From Vagococcus fluvialis bH819 (GTDB lineage: Bacteria; Bacillota; Bacilli; Lactobacillales; Vagococcaceae), in NCBI RefSeq assembly GCF_900163795.1, contig NZ_FWFD01000013.1:1-64000 (forward strand): 64,000 bases of DNA, read 5' to 3'. The stretch's first letter is position 1; the number at the start of each line of letters is the position of its first letter. The notes beneath the pieces were generated by a model that did no database searches, was not told the DNA's origin, and saw only the letters and a program-made list of their open reading frames with translations. The position numbers and the translations under genes are program-made. This document shows, piece after piece, positions 44,702 to 52,996 of the stretch.

Positions 44702-45778
44702 CTAACCTCCAATTGCTTTCATCGGATCTACTTTAGTCACGGTTCCAATTGAGAAGAGACTACCAATAATCGTCACAACAAGAAGCACCAAACTATAAAT
44801 ACTCCATAAATTTAGAGCAACATTAAACGGTATTGCTTCAGGTAAAATTAAACTAGTTCCATAAGCTAGCCCAAAACCAAGGGCAATCCCAAAGACACCA
44901 ATGATAAATGATTGTTTCACGATTGAATCAATAATAAATTTACTAGAAATTCCTTGCGCTTTCATGACACCAAAGATACTTGTTTTTTGTAGCGTCATGA
45001 CGTACATAAAAATACCGATAATCGCTGTGACGATAAAGAATAAAAAGTAAATCATTGAATTAAGAGTTAAGTTTTGAGCGGAGTAGCCAGGTAAACTTTC
45101 AATAAAATCATCTGTTTTTAGTACATCTAACTTAGGTTTAGCCTCTTTTGAGGCTGTGGCATCTTGACTGTTTGTTACAACGGCATTTAATGGTAAACCA
45201 TCTGGTGAGGCTTTAAAGTTTTTTCCATATTTCACATGAGCAGCGTCGTCTAAAGATGAGTAAATGACAGGTGTGACTGTATAGAAAGTTTCTGGTGAGA
45301 TACCAACAATTTTCATCTTAATGTTGTCACTGCCAACTTCAATCTTATCTCCAACACTGTACCCTTTAGTTGCTAGATTTTTTGAGATGATTACTTCATT
45401 TTTATTTTTAAACATAGAGCCTTCTAACAATTCTGGCAAGAGAAAAGCATCATTTTGTGTTCCGAATAAAGTAATGTTTGTTTTTTCTTTTTTATTACCA
45501 ATCGCACCGTTATAAATGAGGATAGGTGCTTTTTTATCCGACGTAACATCTGCTAAGTTTTTTTCTGTTAGCTGAGAAGCGGAAAGATTTTTGTTACTAT
45601 CCTCAGATAGAATAACAGTCTGGCTATTCCAATCAATAATGACTTGTTTAAATTCTTGCGCTAGTCCATTAGCTAATCCTGATAGCATAAAGACTGCATA
45701 AGAAATCAATACGATAATGCCGACAATGAGTGTATATCTTAATTTTGAATAACTCATTTCTTTAAGCGCTAGAAACAT
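44702..45778 (-). CDS. FtsX/MacB-like ABC transporter permease
   Basis: A 358-residue permease. One N-terminal membrane segment (~15-38) leads to a ~200-residue extracellular domain, then three C-terminal segments. This is the short MacB/DevC-like layout. ATG 45778 is better spaced from AAAGGAG than ATG 45784. First gene of the operon under the TetR operators. Likely exports a hydrophobic compound or peptide. Confidence 0.9.
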   Translation of the reverse strand: MFLALKEMSYSKLRYTLIVGIIVLISYAVFMLSGLANGLAQEFKQVIIDWNSQTVILSEDSNKNLSASQLTEKNLADVTSDKKAPILIYNGAIGNKKEKTNITLFGTQNDAFLLPELLEGSMFKNKNEVIISKNLATKGYSVGDKIEVGSDNIKMKIVGISPETFYTVTPVIYSSLDDAAHVKYGKNFKASPDGLPLNAVVTNSQDATASKEAKPKLDVLKTDDFIESLPGYSAQNLTLNSMIYFLFFIVTAIIGIFMYVMTLQKTSIFGVMKAQGISSKFIIDSIVKQSFIIGVFGIALGFGLAYGTSLILPEAIPFNVALNLWSIYSLVLLVVTIIGSLFSIGTVTKVDPMKAIGG

Positions 45779-45810
45779 ATTCATTCTCCTTTAATTTTCA
45801 AAATTTAATA

Positions 45811-45863
45811 AGTGACGTTTTGTCACTAAAAGAAGTATAAAACAAAAGTGACAATTTGTCACT
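45811..45863. promoter_or_regulatory. Twin palindromic operators of the TetR-ABC operon
   Basis: AGTGAC-N5-GTCACT occurs twice, at 45811-45827 and 45847-45863, 36 bp apart. The minus-strand promoter (GTGACA, 17 bp, TATACT) lies across them. This fits tight repression by the TetR protein of the same operon. Confidence 0.8.
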
Positions 45864-46055
45864 TTAAAAACATTGAAGATTTTATGAACTTATTTTTCAT
45901 AAATTTTAAATGACTCTAAAAAACACAAAATTGTTTTAAAAGATGTTAAAAAGGAAGTGTAAGTATAAAAAAGTATGAAATTAAGCGTTATTTATTGTTA
46001 AATATTACTAACCAAAGTAAAGTGTAGATAGGTTAATTTTTGAAGGAGCGATACC

Positions 46056-46793
46056 ATGAAAGTAACAGTCTTAGGATTTTGGGGTGGATTTCCTCATAAT
46101 GGAGAAGGAACGACATCCTACCTAGTAGAATCAAAGGGGTTTTCTTTATTACTTGATGCGGGGAGTTCAACTTTAATTCAATTAGAGAAAAAAATAGACC
46201 CATTAAAATTAGATGCCGTTATTCTGACTCATTATCATCATGATCATATTGCCGATTTAGGTGTATTACAGTATTTAAGGCAATTAAAACCAAAAGAGCC
46301 GGTATCAATTTTACCAATTTATGGACATGAAGATGACCAAGAACATTTTCAACAATTAAGTATGACAGGCATTTCAGAAGGTTTTGCTTATAATCCAAAT
46401 GAGAAACTAGAAATAGGTCCATTTGAAATATCTTTCATTCAAACAATTCATCCAGTAACTTGTTATGCTATGAGAATAGAAGAAAAAGAAACAGGTAAAA
46501 TTTTTGTTTTTACTGCAGATACAGGTTATTTTGATGGATTAGTTGAGTTTTGCAGAGAGGCTGATCTTTTGATTACAGATACTTACTTCTTAGAAGGAAC
46601 TGAGAATCATCATGCGCACTTGAGTTCTAAGGAAACGGGAGTGCTAGCAAAAGAAGCAGGGGTAAAAAAATTAGTTTTAAGTCATTTGAGACAAGAGATT
46701 GATTTAAATCAATTAAAAGAGCAAACAGAAAAATACCATAATAATAGTGTGGAAACAATTTTAGCTTCAACGCTATTAAATTTAACAGTATAG
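46056..46793 (+). CDS. Metallo-beta-lactamase-fold hydrolase, YhfI-like
   Basis: A 245-residue MBL-fold protein with the metal motif HYHHDHIAD (~residue 58) and later His/Asp ligands (TIHPVTCYAMR, TADTGYFDG, HLSSKE). The N-terminus VLGFWGGFPHNGEGTTSYLV resembles RNase Z-like/YhfI proteins. It is followed 12 bp later by lplJ; the same yhfI-lplJ neighbourhood occurs in Bacillus subtilis. This suggests a link to lipoate metabolism, but the substrate is unknown. Confidence 0.88.
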   Translation: MKVTVLGFWGGFPHNGEGTTSYLVESKGFSLLLDAGSSTLIQLEKKIDPLKLDAVILTHYHHDHIADLGVLQYLRQLKPKEPVSILPIYGHEDDQEHFQQLSMTGISEGFAYNPNEKLEIGPFEISFIQTIHPVTCYAMRIEEKETGKIFVFTADTGYFDGLVEFCREADLLITDTYFLEGTENHHAHLSSKETGVLAKEAGVKKLVLSHLRQEIDLNQLKEQTEKYHNNSVETILASTLLNLTV

Positions 46794-46804
46794 GAGAATA
46801 AAAA

Positions 46805-47812
46805 ATGATTTTTGTATCCAATGAGGAAATAACAGACCCACGAATTAACTTAGCAATTGAAACTTATTTAGTTCAAGAAATGCCGATTGATGAGCCAATT
46901 CTTTTATTTTATGTCAATGAGCCTTCAATTATTATTGGCCGTAATCAAAATACGATTGAAGAAATTAACACGGATTATGTAGAGAAACAAGGTATTCATG
47001 TGGTTCGTCGTCTAAGTGGTGGAGGTGCTGTGTATCACGATGCAGGTAATCTTAATTTTAGTTTTATCATGCCAGATGATGGTGAATCATTTAGAAACTT
47101 TGGTAAAGTAACGCAACCGATTATTGACGCTTTACATGATATGGGAGTTGATGGTGCAGAGCTTAAGGGACGTAATGATTTAATCATTGATGGGAAAAAA
47201 TTCTCAGGCAATGCCATGTATTCAACGAATGGTCGTATGTTTGCCCATGGAACATTAATGTTTGATAGTGATGTTAACGAAGTAGTAAATGCTTTAAAAG
47301 TGAGAAAAGACAAGATTGAATCTAAAGGTATCAAATCGATTCGCTCACGAGTAACCAATATTAAACCATATTTAACCGATACCCACCAAAATATGTCCAC
47401 AGAAGACTTTAGACAAGAAATCTTATTGAAAATTTTTGAAACAGATAACCTAGATGATGTTAACGTTTATAAATTAACAGAAGAAGATTGGAAAAAAATC
47501 AATGCCATCTCTGAAAAATTATATCGTAATTGGGATTGGAACTACGGTCGTTCACCTGAGTTTGATTTAGTGAGAAGAAATCGTTTTGGCATTGGTTCAA
47601 TTGAAGCTAAGATGAATGTATCAGAAGGTGAAATTAAAGAAATTAAAATTTTTGGTGATTTTTTTGGACTGGGTGAAATTTCAGATGTGGAAAATGCATT
47701 AAGAGGTATTAAATATGAAAAAGCAGCAATAATTGAAGCAGTAGAAAAAATTGATGTAAAAAAATATTTTGGAAATATTGAAACAGAAGACCTAAGTAAC
47801 TTGTTGTATTAA
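46805..47812 (+). CDS. lplJ: Lipoate-protein ligase (canonical paralogue)
   Basis: A 335-residue LplA/LplJ ligase with RRLSGGGAVYHDAGNLNFSF (adenylate loop, His present), GRNDLIIDGKKFSGNAMY (lysine loop) and a C-terminal accessory domain. It activates free lipoate with ATP and loads it onto E2/GcvH proteins. It is the canonical copy by motif, compared with the paralogue at 23021. Second gene after yhfI. A full hairpin repeat follows the stop. Confidence 0.94.
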   Translation: MIFVSNEEITDPRINLAIETYLVQEMPIDEPILLFYVNEPSIIIGRNQNTIEEINTDYVEKQGIHVVRRLSGGGAVYHDAGNLNFSFIMPDDGESFRNFGKVTQPIIDALHDMGVDGAELKGRNDLIIDGKKFSGNAMYSTNGRMFAHGTLMFDSDVNEVVNALKVRKDKIESKGIKSIRSRVTNIKPYLTDTHQNMSTEDFRQEILLKIFETDNLDDVNVYKLTEEDWKKINAISEKLYRNWDWNYGRSPEFDLVRRNRFGIGSIEAKMNVSEGEIKEIKIFGDFFGLGEISDVENALRGIKYEKAAIIEAVEKIDVKKYFGNIETEDLSNLLY

Positions 47813-47820
47813 AATAGGGT

Positions 47821-47926
47821 GAATAAAAAATCGTTTTGCTCCGAGTAACTGGAGGTAATAACGAACAATTGGTACTTTCAATTGATCGATATTAGTGAAG
47901 TTACCGAAGGAGTAGATTTTTAATTC
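47821..47926 (+). repeat. Full nested-hairpin repeat after lplJ
   Basis: GAATAAAAAATC pairs with GATTTTTAATTC. Inside are CTCC/GGAG, TAACT/AGTTA (a covarying change from CAACT/AGTTG elsewhere) and an AATTG/CAATT distal arm. The flanking AAAATAGGGT (47811) is repeated at 47933, 122 bp later. Confidence 0.85.
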
Positions 47927-47944
47927 CTAACTAAAATAGGGTAG

Positions 47945-47994
47945 TGAAAAAAGCGATTATCTCCATTTATTTGAAGATAATCGCTTTTTTTCTA
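47945..47994. terminator. Bidirectional terminator between lplJ and clpP, related to the repeat family
   Basis: AAAAAAGCGATTATCT and AGATAATCGCTTTTTT form a perfect 16-bp stem. Its left arm, GTGAAAAAAGCGATTATCTCC, looks like the 5' half of the hairpin repeat and stands 122 bp after the full copy. Confidence 0.9.
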
Positions 47995-47996
47995 TG

Positions 47997-48566
47997 CTAT
48001 TTTACTTGTTTTGATTTGTCGATAATTTTACCAACAATTCCGTAGCTTGATGCTTCTTCAGCACTCATCCAGAAGTTACGATCAGTGTCTTCTGAAACTT
48101 TTTCATAACTTTGTCCCGTTGCTTTAGCAATTAGACGGTTAATTCTTTCACGCATTTTTACGATTTCTTTTGCTTCAATTTGGATTTCAGTACTTTGACC
48201 CTGAACGCCACCAGCTGGTTGATGGATCATAAAGCGAGTATTTGGTAAAGAGTAACGATCTTTTTTATTTGCTGCTAAGAAAATAGTAATCCCAGCACTT
48301 GCTACCCAACCGGTTCCAACAATTTTAACAGCAGGTTTCACAAATTTAATCATGTCGTGAATAGTGTCTCCAGCTTCTACGTGTCCACCTTGACTATTGA
48401 TAAAAATAGTAATAGGGTCTTCACTGATTGAAGCTAAAAGTAGCAATTGAGTACTGACTTCTTTGGCTAAATCTTGATTGATCTCACCGTAAATTAAAAT
48501 AGTTCTATTATCAATCATTTTTTGTGTTAATAGTGAATTTGAATCTTGTTTTTTATTTTCTTCCAT
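47997..48566 (-). CDS. ClpP-like protease subunit with atypical triad (ClpP1-like)
   Basis: A 189-residue ClpP-family protein. The nucleophile Ser is in GWVASAGITIFLA and His in RFMIHQPAGG. The acidic residue position in the DTDRxxxxSAEEA motif reads Asn (DTDRNFWMSAEEA) where housekeeping ClpP has Asp. Listeria ClpP1, which forms mixed rings with ClpP2, is known for the same Asp-to-Asn change. ATG 48566 follows GGGAGG. It lies near spx and mecA, substrate and adaptor of Clp proteases. It is probably not the main ClpP of this organism. Confidence 0.88.
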   Translation of the reverse strand: MEENKKQDSNSLLTQKMIDNRTILIYGEINQDLAKEVSTQLLLLASISEDPITIFINSQGGHVEAGDTIHDMIKFVKPAVKIVGTGWVASAGITIFLAANKKDRYSLPNTRFMIHQPAGGVQGQSTEIQIEAKEIVKMRERINRLIAKATGQSYEKVSEDTDRNFWMSAEEASSYGIVGKIIDKSKQVK

Positions 48567-48629
48567 GGTTAAAAAACCTCCCATAATCTATAGATACTAG
48601 TTTAACATAGTTTAAAAAATAGTGAGTTG

Positions 48630-49643
<1,014 letters not shown>

Positions 49644-49999
49644 TTATTTTCCACCTTCATAAAATAGTCATAAACCTATTATACTAAAAACTTAAGAGAA
49701 AGACAGAAAATCATAGTTAAATGGTAAAATTATTTCAGGTAACTAAAATATAGTAGTACACAATTTTAATCTGTATTATTTTTTTTTATAATATGAATAA
49801 TTTATGAATATGTTTAAAATTGTCTTAAGAAATTTTGAGAATCCCTTTATATAAAGCTTTACAAAGAATTTACTATAAGAATTTGTTAGATAAATATCAG
49901 ATTTAATCTAGTAATTTAAATCGTGTTATAGTATAATTACGTTATAGTGGGAGCAGTAAAAAACTGTTATTCTCTAAACTTTGAAAGGGAGTGAATCGT
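49644..49999. other. Divergent promoter region between trpS and spx
   Basis: AT-rich, with no open frame of note. For trpS, TATAAT lies on the minus strand near 49677-49682. For spx, TATAAT lies at 49932-49937, and a second TTATAG lies ~10 bp downstream. Spx often has several promoters. No riboswitch was recognised. Confidence 0.5.
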
Positions 50000-50398
50000 A
50001 TGTTGAAATTATATACTTCACCTAGTTGCACATCTTGTCGGAAAGCACGAGCATGGTTGCAAGAGCATCAAATTCCCTTCGTAGAAAGAAATATTTTTTC
50101 AGAACCTTTAATTCAAGATGAATTAAAAGAAATCTTACGTATGACCGAAGATGGTACGGAAGAAATTATTTCTACACGTTCAAAAGTATTTCAAAAGTTG
50201 GATGTTGATTTGGATGAACTGTCACTTCCTGAATTATTAAAATTGGTACAAGAAAATCCAGGATTGTTACGTCGTCCGATTATGGTGGATGACAAGCGCC
50301 TCCAAGTTGGCTTCAATGAAGACGAAATCCGTCGCTTTTTACCAAGAGAAGTTAGAGCTATTGAATTAAAACATGCTCAAATGATGGCAGGCATCTAA
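50000..50398 (+). CDS. spx: Transcriptional regulator Spx
   Basis: A 132-residue Spx. It binds the RNA polymerase alpha C-terminal domain and reprograms transcription during disulfide stress. The redox switch CXXC is at the N-terminus ([13 protein letters not shown]). The ArsC-like fold and the basic loop [18 protein letters not shown] are complete. ATG 50000 is spaced from AAAGGGAG; GTG 49991 lies inside the RBS. It is followed by mecA, whose product and ClpXP/ClpCP control Spx-type proteins. Confidence 0.96.
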   Translation: MLKLYTSPSCTSCRKARAWLQEHQIPFVERNIFSEPLIQDELKEILRMTEDGTEEIISTRSKVFQKLDVDLDELSLPELLKLVQENPGLLRRPIMVDDKRLQVGFNEDEIRRFLPREVRAIELKHAQMMAGI

Positions 50399-50425
50399 GA
50401 GTAAAATTTTTAGAAATATCGATCT

Positions 50426-50466
50426 TCAGCATGTTGACCAGCTGTCAAACATGCTGTTTTTTCATT
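50426..50466 (+). terminator. Terminator after spx
   Basis: CAGCATGTT and AACATGCTG form the stem, followed by six T. Confidence 0.9.
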
Positions 50467-50599
50467 TTTATTTAAAATTTTTTTTTAAGCCAACAATTTA
50501 AGCCAACAATAAAAGGATAGTTGTGTTCCCTTTACTTTTTTGTATTTTTCGTTACAATAAAGCTAACAATAAAATTTAAGAGAAACGAGGTGTAGCGGT

Positions 50600-51289
50600 A
50601 TGGAGATGGAGAGAATTAATGAAAATACAATTCGTGTTTCGATAGATAATGATGATTTAGCAGAAAGAGGTATTACTTTTCTAGATTTATTAGGTAATCA
50701 AAAACAAATAGAAACTTTCTTTTATAGCATTTTAGAAGAAGTTGATGTGGATGAACAATTTCAAGAAACCGATTCTGTGACATTCCAAGTGCTACCCAAT
50801 CATGATGGTTTAGAATTATTCATTAGCAAAAATTTACCAATGGATAATATGGATGATGTCAACGACTTAGATATGATGAAGGGCGATATGTTAAGTGATG
50901 ATTTTACAGATTTTTTAAAAGAACATATTTCAGATCAAGAAGCAAAGTTATCAGAAGAAATTGATGAAGAAATCGATTTACTAAATAATCCAAAAGGAAA
51001 TACAATGGATGTTATTTTTCGCTTGGATGATTTTGAGATGATGATTTCATTAGCTAAAAACATAAAATTACACAATGTTTTAACTTATTTATATAAGTTT
51101 AAAGACGATTATTTTTTCAGAGTATCCTTTGTTTTAGAAGAAAGTAATGATGCTCAGATTAAAAATGATATCTCTCAGTTATATGAGTATACGCATATAA
51201 CGAATATTACGACGGATATTTTAGAGGAATATGGGGATGTCGTAATGGAACGTAATGCACTTGAGTTAACAAGATATTATTTTAAGTAA
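50600..51289 (+). CDS. mecA: Adaptor protein MecA
   Basis: A 229-residue MecA, the adaptor that recruits substrates to ClpC. The N-terminal substrate domain begins MEMERINENTIRVSIDNDDL. A very acidic linker follows (~90-130), then the C-terminal ClpC-binding domain (FRLDDFEMMISLAKNI, YLYKFKDDYFFRV). The ATG is 8 bases from CGAGGTG. It lies next to spx, as is common in Firmicutes. Confidence 0.94.
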   Translation: MEMERINENTIRVSIDNDDLAERGITFLDLLGNQKQIETFFYSILEEVDVDEQFQETDSVTFQVLPNHDGLELFISKNLPMDNMDDVNDLDMMKGDMLSDDFTDFLKEHISDQEAKLSEEIDEEIDLLNNPKGNTMDVIFRLDDFEMMISLAKNIKLHNVLTYLYKFKDDYFFRVSFVLEESNDAQIKNDISQLYEYTHITNITTDILEEYGDVVMERNALELTRYYFK

Positions 51290-51320
51290 AGATAAAACGA
51301 TACCCTTAATTATAGAAAAA

Positions 51321-51353
51321 TAAAAAGGCTGGCATTTGAGTCAGTCTTTTGTT
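51321..51353 (+). terminator. Terminator after mecA
   Basis: AAAAGGCTG and CAGTCTTTT form the stem around a short loop, followed by T-rich sequence. Confidence 0.75.
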
Positions 51354-51376
51354 TTGTAGAAAAGGAGGTGGAGCAT

Positions 51377-51892
51377 TTGATTAGAAGAAAAGAGTTTTTA
51401 CTATATAGTATTGCTGGAACCATAGGAACATTTATTTATTTCTTTGCTAGATTTACGATGAAGAAATTTACTGACAGTGTGATGCTACCAGTTTTAGTTG
51501 GTCAAATGTGTGCCATTGTTTTTTCCTTTTTTGCTAATAAGTACTTTGTTTTTAAAGATAAGGGGACAGACTTAAAAAAAACCTGTCATCAGTTTTTTGA
51601 ATTTTGTCTTGGACGTGGCTTTGTGATCCTACTAGACATCGGGATTGCCCATTTCTTTGTCGCAAAATATGGTCAATTTTGGATTAGAATACTAAACTTA
51701 AGATCAATTAATTTTCAAAATGCTTTCTTTTCTAACCCAATGTTTTTTAGGTTTATTGGCAATGAATATTTATTAAATGAATTTATCTTCACTGTTATTT
51801 CACAAACGCTAGCAACTATTATTAATTATGTTATTTCGAAAAGAATTGTCTTTAAAATCAAAAAGAGCCAAGAAGCAACGTTAGCTTCTTAG
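51377..51892 (+). CDS. GtrA-family membrane protein
   Basis: A 171-residue protein with four membrane segments and the GtrA pattern (LLYSIAGTIGTFIYFF, FFANKYFVFKD, NYVISKRIVFK). GtrA-like proteins are thought to help flip lipid-linked sugars for wall or teichoic acid glycosylation. The best start is TTG 51377, 8 bases from AAAGGAGG; GTG 51368 is too close to it. Its last codons overlap a bidirectional terminator. Confidence 0.88.
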   Translation: MIRRKEFLLYSIAGTIGTFIYFFARFTMKKFTDSVMLPVLVGQMCAIVFSFFANKYFVFKDKGTDLKKTCHQFFEFCLGRGFVILLDIGIAHFFVAKYGQFWIRILNLRSINFQNAFFSNPMFFRFIGNEYLLNEFIFTVISQTLATIINYVISKRIVFKIKKSQEATLAS

Positions 51893-51903
51893 CTCTTTTT
51901 TAG
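51859..51903. terminator. Bidirectional terminator between gtrA and nrdF
   Basis: AAAAAGAGC..AGAAGC pairs with GCTTCT..GCTCTTTTT. It overlaps the gtrA stop and also closes the nrdHIEF transcript after the hairpin repeat. Confidence 0.85.
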
Positions 51904-51907
51904 TCTA

Positions 51908-52016
51908 GATTCAAAAGGCAACTCCTGCGGCAACTTCAAAAATAAAAATTAATTCGAAAACGCGTGAATTATTTTTTATTTCCTCCAGTTGCTTGGAGCT
52001 AAGCGCCTTTTTCATC
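51908..52016 (-). repeat. Full nested-hairpin repeat directly after nrdF
   Basis: Read on minus from 52016: GATGAAAAAGGC and GCCTTTTGAATC form the outer stem (inner triplet GGC/GCC). Then come CTCC/GGAG, CAACT/AGTTG and the AATTC/GAATT distal arm. It begins 4 bp after the nrdF stop codon. Confidence 0.85.
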
Positions 52017-52019
52017 ATG

Positions 52020-52982
52020 CTACATTCCGATTAAATAATCATCATCGCTCATGGCTTCTACTGTTCCTAGTAAGTAACCATTACCTACTTGTGAGAAGAA
52101 GTCATGATTGCTTGTTCCTGTTGATAAACCGTTCATAACGATTGGATTTACGTCATTGGCTGTATCTGGGAACAATGGATCTAATCCTAAGTTCATTAAG
52201 GCTTTATTAGCGTTGTAGCGTAAGAAAGTTTTTACTTCTTCTGTCCAACCTAATTTGTCATAAAGAAGTTCAGTGTATTTTTCTTCATTTTCATACAAAG
52301 TAAAGAGTAAATCATACATCCAATCCTTCATTTCTTCTTGCTCTTTTTCAGTTAATTCATTAAATCCTACTTGGAATTTATAGCCAATGTAAGTTCCGTG
52401 AACAGATTCGTCACGGATAATTAATTTAATAATCTCAGCTACGTTAGCTAGCTTGTTGTTACCCAAATAGTAAAGTGGGGCATAGAAACCTGAGTAGAAA
52501 AGGAAGGTTTCAGCATAAACACTGGCTACTTTCTTTTGAAGACCAGTCCCATTTAAGTAAATTTCATTAATAATCTCAGCTTTTTTTTGTAAATGTTCAT
52601 TGGTATTGGTCCATTCAAAAATTTCTTCAATTTCAGATTTTGTATTAAGTGTACTAAAGATTGAAGAGTAACTTTTCGCATGAACAGATTCCATGAATTG
52701 GATGTTGTTTAAAACAGCTTCTTCATGAGGTGTTCTAACATCAGGACGTAGTGCATCAATGGCACTCTCTGATTGAATCGTATCAAGTAAGGTCAGTCCA
52801 CCGAATACAAGACCAATGTTTTCTTTTTGATCTTCTGATAAAGTACGCCAATCATCTAAATCATTTGATAAAGGGATACGTGTGTCTAACCAAAATTGTT
52901 CTGTTAGCTTTTCCCAAGTTGATTTGTCAATAATATCTTCAACGGCGTTCCAGTTTATCGCCTTGTAGTAACTATTTGTCAC
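52020..52982 (-). CDS. nrdF: Class Ib ribonucleotide reductase beta (radical) subunit
   Basis: A 320-residue NrdF, which carries the Mn2- or Fe2-tyrosyl radical. Metal ligands are seen in DTIQSESAIDAL, QFMESVHAKSYSSIFS (Glu, His, Tyr) and RDESVHGTYIGYKF (Glu, His). GTG 52982 follows GGGAGG and gives a normal N-terminus (TNSYYKAINWNAVED); the frame start at 53009 overlaps nrdE. Last gene of nrdHIEF. Confidence 0.97.
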   Translation of the reverse strand: MTNSYYKAINWNAVEDIIDKSTWEKLTEQFWLDTRIPLSNDLDDWRTLSEDQKENIGLVFGGLTLLDTIQSESAIDALRPDVRTPHEEAVLNNIQFMESVHAKSYSSIFSTLNTKSEIEEIFEWTNTNEHLQKKAEIINEIYLNGTGLQKKVASVYAETFLFYSGFYAPLYYLGNNKLANVAEIIKLIIRDESVHGTYIGYKFQVGFNELTEKEQEEMKDWMYDLLFTLYENEEKYTELLYDKLGWTEEVKTFLRYNANKALMNLGLDPLFPDTANDVNPIVMNGLSTGTSNHDFFSQVGNGYLLGTVEAMSDDDYLIGM

Positions 52983-52996
52983 AGTGATTTCCTCCC

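Noticed and set aside
49644-49999. T-box riboswitch upstream of trpS
   Set aside because: No GGGTGG-type T-box sequence or matching stem was seen.
50487-50514. Short tandem AAGCCAACAATTT-like repeat upstream of mecA
   Set aside because: Only two short copies in AT-rich DNA; no clear function and likely slippage.
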